From Bacillota bacterium (lineage in GTDB: Bacteria > Bacillota > Clostridia > Acetivibrionales > JANLFN01), in the NCBI GenBank assembly GCA_023421675.1, contig JAEZTC010000016.1, positions 237,334 through 301,333 of the forward strand: a stretch of DNA of 64,000 nt, given 5' to 3'. The position numbers and the translations under genes were made by a program. The notes under the pieces were generated by a model that saw only the letters and a list, made by a program, of their open reading frames with translations, had not been told where the DNA came from and did not search any database. This document shows positions 60,452-64,000 of the stretch, in pieces (position 1 is the stretch's first letter; each line of letters opens with the position of its first letter).

Positions 60452-61771
60452 ATGCTATTAGGTGTGTTGGTGATTCTACGTTTTTTACAGACGGCGGCTT
60501 ATATGAGCCTATTTTTCTTTTCGTTCATAAAGCTTAAGGCGCCGAAAAAGAAACGGATTACAATTACCATTGTGATTTATATTGCCGTGGCCATGGCATA
60601 TTGTGCCATTCTTTTTGTATATGGCCAGGAGCTGGCGGAACGCCTGATTATGCCCGTTGAAATCGGATTGAGTCTGATTCTGATTATTATCTGCTCCACG
60701 GACAAATGGTTGGTATCACTGTTTGTCATGTTTACGCAGTTCAATTTATACTTTGGAATATGTTACCTTTCGCATATATGCACCACAGAAGCCACGGGGC
60801 TTATTTATCACATGGAGTATTTACTATACCGAACAGTACTGTTCGGTGCACTTCTATTTTTTAATTTCAAATATCTTCGTTCTCGCTTCCGCAGGCTAGT
60901 AGATATTCTAGGAAAAGAGTGGCATTTAATCACTCTGGCTGCTTTCTTCTTCTGTGTTCTGGAGACTATTATTCTATATGTTCCGCGTTTCTATTGGTAT
61001 GAGGCGGATAACCGCTGGTATCTCGTTGCAAGCTCTTATCTGGTGTTTCTGGGCGTCTACTGGTTGATATTTCAGTCAATCGTTGTAGTTGTGGAAAAAT
61101 ATGAGGGCCGCGAGAGGGAGAATATCCTATCTATACAAAACAAGATGTGGGAGGAACAGATAGAGGAGCAGAAACATGCTGTCAATGCTGCCCGGCGTGA
61201 CCGCCATGATCTTCGCCATCATTACGACACGCTTTTATCTATGCTGGAGAGTGGAAAAACACAGGAAGCTGTTTCCTATTTGAATGCTCAGACGAAGAGG
61301 ACAGAAAGCGCGGCTCTTGTAGGTGTCTGCGAACACCTTGCTGCGAATGTCATCCTGTCAAGATGGGCGACGCGTGCAAGGGATAACGACATTAAAACCG
61401 AAATAGATGCAAGTATTCCCACAAGTATTCCTATGGATGAGGTTTCACTGGTTGGTATCCTTGCCAACTCCTTTGAGAATGCCGTAGAGGGCTGCCTACG
61501 TTGCCCTGATGGTATGGAGAGATTTATCAGTGTGAAGATTGCTTATTCCGTTTATAACGGAGCCGGAAAGCTTCATATTGTGGTAGAAAACTCATGCGCA
61601 GATAACATTGTCTTTGAAGGCGGCTTCCCGAAATCTGAGAAGTCCGGCGGCGGAACCGGAACAAAGAGTATTGCCTACGCCGCTGAAAGGTACAACGGTA
61701 TGGTGGAATTTACTGCGCAAGATGGTGTGTTCAGGACGCGCGTTTTGCTCCACCTGTCACAGCAAGCCTGA
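60452..61771 (+). CDS. GHKL sensor histidine kinase (AgrC-like)
   Basis: A 439-aa membrane kinase with about six transmembrane helices in the first 220 residues, a dimerisation helix with the phospho-His in ARRDRHDLRHHYDT, and a GHKL ATPase domain with the N box NSFENAVEGC and a glycine loop GGGTGTKSI. This layout is shared with peptide-sensing AgrC and related kinases. No agrB or agrD homologue is visible nearby. GAAAGGGGGAG precedes ATG 60452; longer frames overlap the regulator gene. Confidence 0.92.
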   Translation: MLLGVLVILRFLQTAAYMSLFFFSFIKLKAPKKKRITITIVIYIAVAMAYCAILFVYGQELAERLIMPVEIGLSLILIIICSTDKWLVSLFVMFTQFNLYFGICYLSHICTTEATGLIYHMEYLLYRTVLFGALLFFNFKYLRSRFRRLVDILGKEWHLITLAAFFFCVLETIILYVPRFYWYEADNRWYLVASSYLVFLGVYWLIFQSIVVVVEKYEGRERENILSIQNKMWEEQIEEQKHAVNAARRDRHDLRHHYDTLLSMLESGKTQEAVSYLNAQTKRTESAALVGVCEHLAANVILSRWATRARDNDIKTEIDASIPTSIPMDEVSLVGILANSFENAVEGCLRCPDGMERFISVKIAYSVYNGAGKLHIVVENSCADNIVFEGGFPKSEKSGGGTGTKSIAYAAERYNGMVEFTAQDGVFRTRVLLHLSQQA

Positions 61772-61816
61772 AAATCCGACAGAACACGACATTTACGCTA
61801 AATATCTTGCAATTAC

Positions 61817-61847
61817 GCCACGGCCAGTTTTCGGCCGTGGCTTTTTT
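61817..61847 (+). terminator. Intrinsic terminator after the two-component genes
   Basis: GCCACGGCC and GGCCGTGGC form a perfect 9-bp GC-rich stem around AGTTTTC, followed by T6. Confidence 0.93.
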
Positions 61848-61894
61848 GTATAATTTATACTGAGAAATTAGCTTTGAAGGAAGTGATTTTTAAG

Positions 61895-62185
61895 ATGAAA
61901 GAACATAGCAACAGAACCGCGGAGGTTAAACTGGCGGATAGCAAGCTTGAAATTGCGCGAGGCGACGTCTGCGATGCTTTTGAACAGGATACAGACCGGC
62001 TATTCTCTAACCGGGAATGCTGGTACTGCAAGCATGGGGATTTCGGCATTCTTACCGCGCATCCCACGCAAAACGGCGTGTGCAGATATAAGAAGTCAAT
62101 GAACGGCATTCTTGATTCATTCGCAAAACAGTGCGAGTGTAATCCGGCCATTCAGGCAAGCAAAAAAACAGGAGGGAGAGATTAA
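61895..62185 (+). CDS. Small Cys-rich hypothetical protein
   Basis: A 96-aa hydrophilic protein with six cysteines, including CWYCKHGDFG and KQCECN, which suggests a metal or Fe-S site. No signal peptide. The ATG is behind AAGGAAGTG at a rather long distance, and a TTG start at 61874 is possible. The stop codon is directly followed by the ATG of the large surface protein. Family not recognised. Confidence 0.6.
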   Translation: MKEHSNRTAEVKLADSKLEIARGDVCDAFEQDTDRLFSNRECWYCKHGDFGILTAHPTQNGVCRYKKSMNGILDSFAKQCECNPAIQASKKTGGRD

Positions 62186-64000
62186 ATGAAAAAGAAACTT
62201 TTAAGTATTCTGCTGACGACATGTATGGTACTGGCACTGCTGCCGAGCTTTACTCAGCCCGCAATGGCAGCTTATTCACCAACCATTAAAATGACTTTAG
62301 ATGGACTACCTATGTCACCTACTGCTATTGTAAATATTGATACAACTTTATTTGCGAGTACTGATAGTAAGCCATACGTATACGAATTCACAGAGTATCC
62401 CACGGGAACCTTTAACGTTTCAAACATCCCAGACGGAACATATCCTCTAGTTATCGGCGACGCAAATGGAGATTGTCCGTTGAACTATCGACTAAGAGAT
62501 TTTCATTTATTGGTGGATCAAAGCTCGTTTACGATATCAAATGCAACTACGTATCCGCTTACTTTAGCATTCTATTCAGTATCCTATAAACCAGGATCAT
62601 ATGCGAATGAAACTACCACAAACTGGATGCATATAGCTGCCAAAGACCGTGGGCAGTATACACGGAGCAACTACCTATACACGCGTGCTGGTTATAAGCA
62701 AATTGGATGGTCTACCGACGCGAATGGTACTTCAAAGACATACAATCTTAACGAAGCGATATATCCAACCTCGGCTATGGTTTTATATCCTGCTTGGGGA
62801 AAGCTAAGACCTGTCTCCATCACCGATGGAGATGGCGTTAGCAGCACGAAAACTTCAGCTACCGGCAGTATCACCGGCAGTATTACCTCTGGAACTTCTG
62901 TTGTGGAGGGTGAAACAGTGACAATTACCCCGGGCACGCCTGCCACCGGCTATATACTCAGCGCCGTGAAGTATAATGACGGCACCGACCATGTGTTGAC
63001 CAAATCTGACGGAAAGTACTCCTTCACTATGCCGGCTGCGGCGGTTACCATCAGTGCAGAGTATAAGCTCAACACCTTCGCCGTTACCTATAATCCCGGT
63101 GCTAACGGTATCGGCAGCCAACAGACCGATACCAAAACCGGAGGCACAGCGTTAACCCTCAAAAGCACGATTTTCACAAGAGAAGGCTATGACCAGACAG
63201 GTTGGGCGATTACAGATGGCGGGACAAAAGCGTATGAGCTAGGTGGCAGCTACACCACCGACGCAGCGAAGAATTTCTACCCTGTGTGGACAGCCAAGGC
63301 ATACAGCATATCATACGCCCTCAATGGTGGCTCTGTTGCATCCGCGAACCCCGCAAACTATACAATTGAAAGTAACGATATTACTTTATCTAACCCTACT
63401 TGCTCGGGCTACTCCTTCGTAGGCTGGACAGGTAGCAACGGCGAGACAGCGCAGACAAACGTCAGTATCCTAAAAGGTAGCACAGGAAATAAAACCTACA
63501 CAGCCAACTGGAAAGCAGATAAACCCTCTTCTGCACCTGCTGCTTCCATCGTGACGGCAAAGACAGACGAGAGCCTTACCATTACGACACAAGATGGGTA
63601 TGAATACAGCGTGAACGGAATAGACTGGTACAGTGGCGCAGGCAGTTACACCTTCACCGATTTGAATTCGGGTGCGCCCTACAATCTTGTCTACCGCAAG
63701 GCAGCAGTAACCACCGGCAACACTTCAGCAGCAAGCGATGCGTCGGATGCGCTGTCAGTTAGTACCAAGACTGCTCCGACAACTCTCTCTGACAGCGGCG
63801 TGACCTACAGTGTCAAAGACGGCACCATCACCGGACTGGAGAGCACATACGAATACAGCTTGGATAACGGCACAACGTGGAAAACCACACCCGTCACCGG
63901 CGTGACATTTACGGCGGGCAATGTAATTCAGGTGCGCACAAGGGAAACGGACGATGCCATGCCCAGCAAGCCACAGACGCTCGGTACCATTGGCACATTG
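62186..64000 (+). CDS. Large exported surface protein with Listeria-Bacteroides-type repeats (3' end outside window)
   Basis: The frame is open for 605 codons to the right edge. It starts with a signal peptide (LLSILLTTCMVLALLPSFTQPAMAA) behind GGAGGGAGAG. Repeated modules of the InlB B-repeat/Flg_new type are visible: GYKQIGWSTDANGTSKTY, GYDQTGWAITDGGTKAY with VTYNPGANG, and ISYALNGG with SFVGWTGSNG. Later come beta-rich modules with YEYSVNGIDWYSGAGSYTF and YEYSLDNGTTWKT. It is probably a large wall-associated adhesin; the anchor would be beyond the window. High G+C codon use matches the two-component genes before it. Confidence 0.88.
   Translation, partial: MKKKLLSILLTTCMVLALLPSFTQPAMAAYSPTIKMTLDGLPMSPTAIVNIDTTLFASTDSKPYVYEFTEYPTGTFNVSNIPDGTYPLVIGDANGDCPLNYRLRDFHLLVDQSSFTISNATTYPLTLAFYSVSYKPGSYANETTTNWMHIAAKDRGQYTRSNYLYTRAGYKQIGWSTDANGTSKTYNLNEAIYPTSAMVLYPAWGKLRPVSITDGDGVSSTKTSATGSITGSITSGTSVVEGETVTITPGTPATGYILSAVKYNDGTDHVLTKSDGKYSFTMPAAAVTISAEYKLNTFAVTYNPGANGIGSQQTDTKTGGTALTLKSTIFTREGYDQTGWAITDGGTKAYELGGSYTTDAAKNFYPVWTAKAYSISYALNGGSVASANPANYTIESNDITLSNPTCSGYSFVGWTGSNGETAQTNVSILKGSTGNKTYTANWKADKPSSAPAASIVTAKTDESLTITTQDGYEYSVNGIDWYSGAGSYTFTDLNSGAPYNLVYRKAAVTTGNTSAASDASDALSVSTKTAPTTLSDSGVTYSVKDGTITGLESTYEYSLDNGTTWKTTPVTGVTFTAGNVIQVRTRETDDAMPSKPQTLGTIGTL

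Overview
The window looks like a chromosomal segment of a low-GC, strictly anaerobic clostridium, probably a relative of the cellulolytic Ruminiclostridium/Clostridium group. The reasons are an [FeFe] hydrogenase, a pyruvate:ferredoxin oxidoreductase and a short malic enzyme, strong GGAGG-type ribosome binding sites, many intrinsic terminators, a Phe T-box, and small clostridial families (DUF1638, DUF3189, DUF3787, YtxH-like, CBM25). The genus is an inference from gene content, not a database match.

Layout. 1-7.1 kb: 3' end of a hydrogenase large subunit, CCA-adding enzyme, lgt, a DUF1638 protein, and two minus-strand genes (HEFFH metalloprotease, DUF1015). 7.4-15.1 kb: PRC-barrel and YtxH-like proteins, AI-2E-type permease, PAP2-like membrane protein, then a housekeeping run alaS - HIT protein - rpsU - yqeY - phzF. 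15.16-15.78 kb: a 624-bp GC-richer element with no convincing gene, bounded by long inverted repeats. 15.8-25.6 kb: a damaged coiled-coil gene, two acetyltransferases, a 5'-nucleotidase, a divergent pair (alpha-oxoamine synthase and short-chain dehydrogenase), clpB with a CtsR-type operator, a DUF3189 protein and a MATE pump. 25.7-32.1 kb: two exported proteins around a P-type Ca2+-ATPase, and threonine aldolase. 32.2-37.3 kb: a tight three-gene set coding for an AddB-like degenerate helicase, an intact UvrD-type helicase and a separate Fe-S PD-(D/E)XK nuclease. 37.4-46.5 kb: cytoplasmic CBM25 protein, signal peptidase I, acyl-CoA synthetase-like enzyme, malic enzyme, small unknowns and PFOR. 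46.5-49.5 kb: DUF3787, Cu/Zn superoxide dismutase, two small proteins, a 101-bp tandem repeat also present at 23.6 kb, a second CBM25 protein, and tRNA-Val(GAC) whose 3' end plus terminator is duplicated 197 bp downstream. 49.6-52.0 kb: WYL regulator, DJ-1/PfpI protein and a membrane protein. 52.2-55.75 kb: def followed by two tandem exported beta-helix proteins and then a relic of the 3' end of def. 55.76-59.6 kb: promoter, Phe T-box, pheS, pheT. 59.7-64 kb: a block of visibly higher GC with an AgrA/AgrC-like two-component system, a Cys-rich small protein and the start of a large surface protein with Listeria-Bacteroides-type repeats.

The most interesting signals are the split AddAB-like helicase/nuclease operon with an apparent CTG start, the 624-bp inverted-repeat-bounded element, two places where a gene 3' end is duplicated as if by site-specific integration (tRNA-Val and def), and the dispersed/tandem 101-bp repeat. 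All coordinates and motifs were read by eye; no search, alignment or folding program was run.
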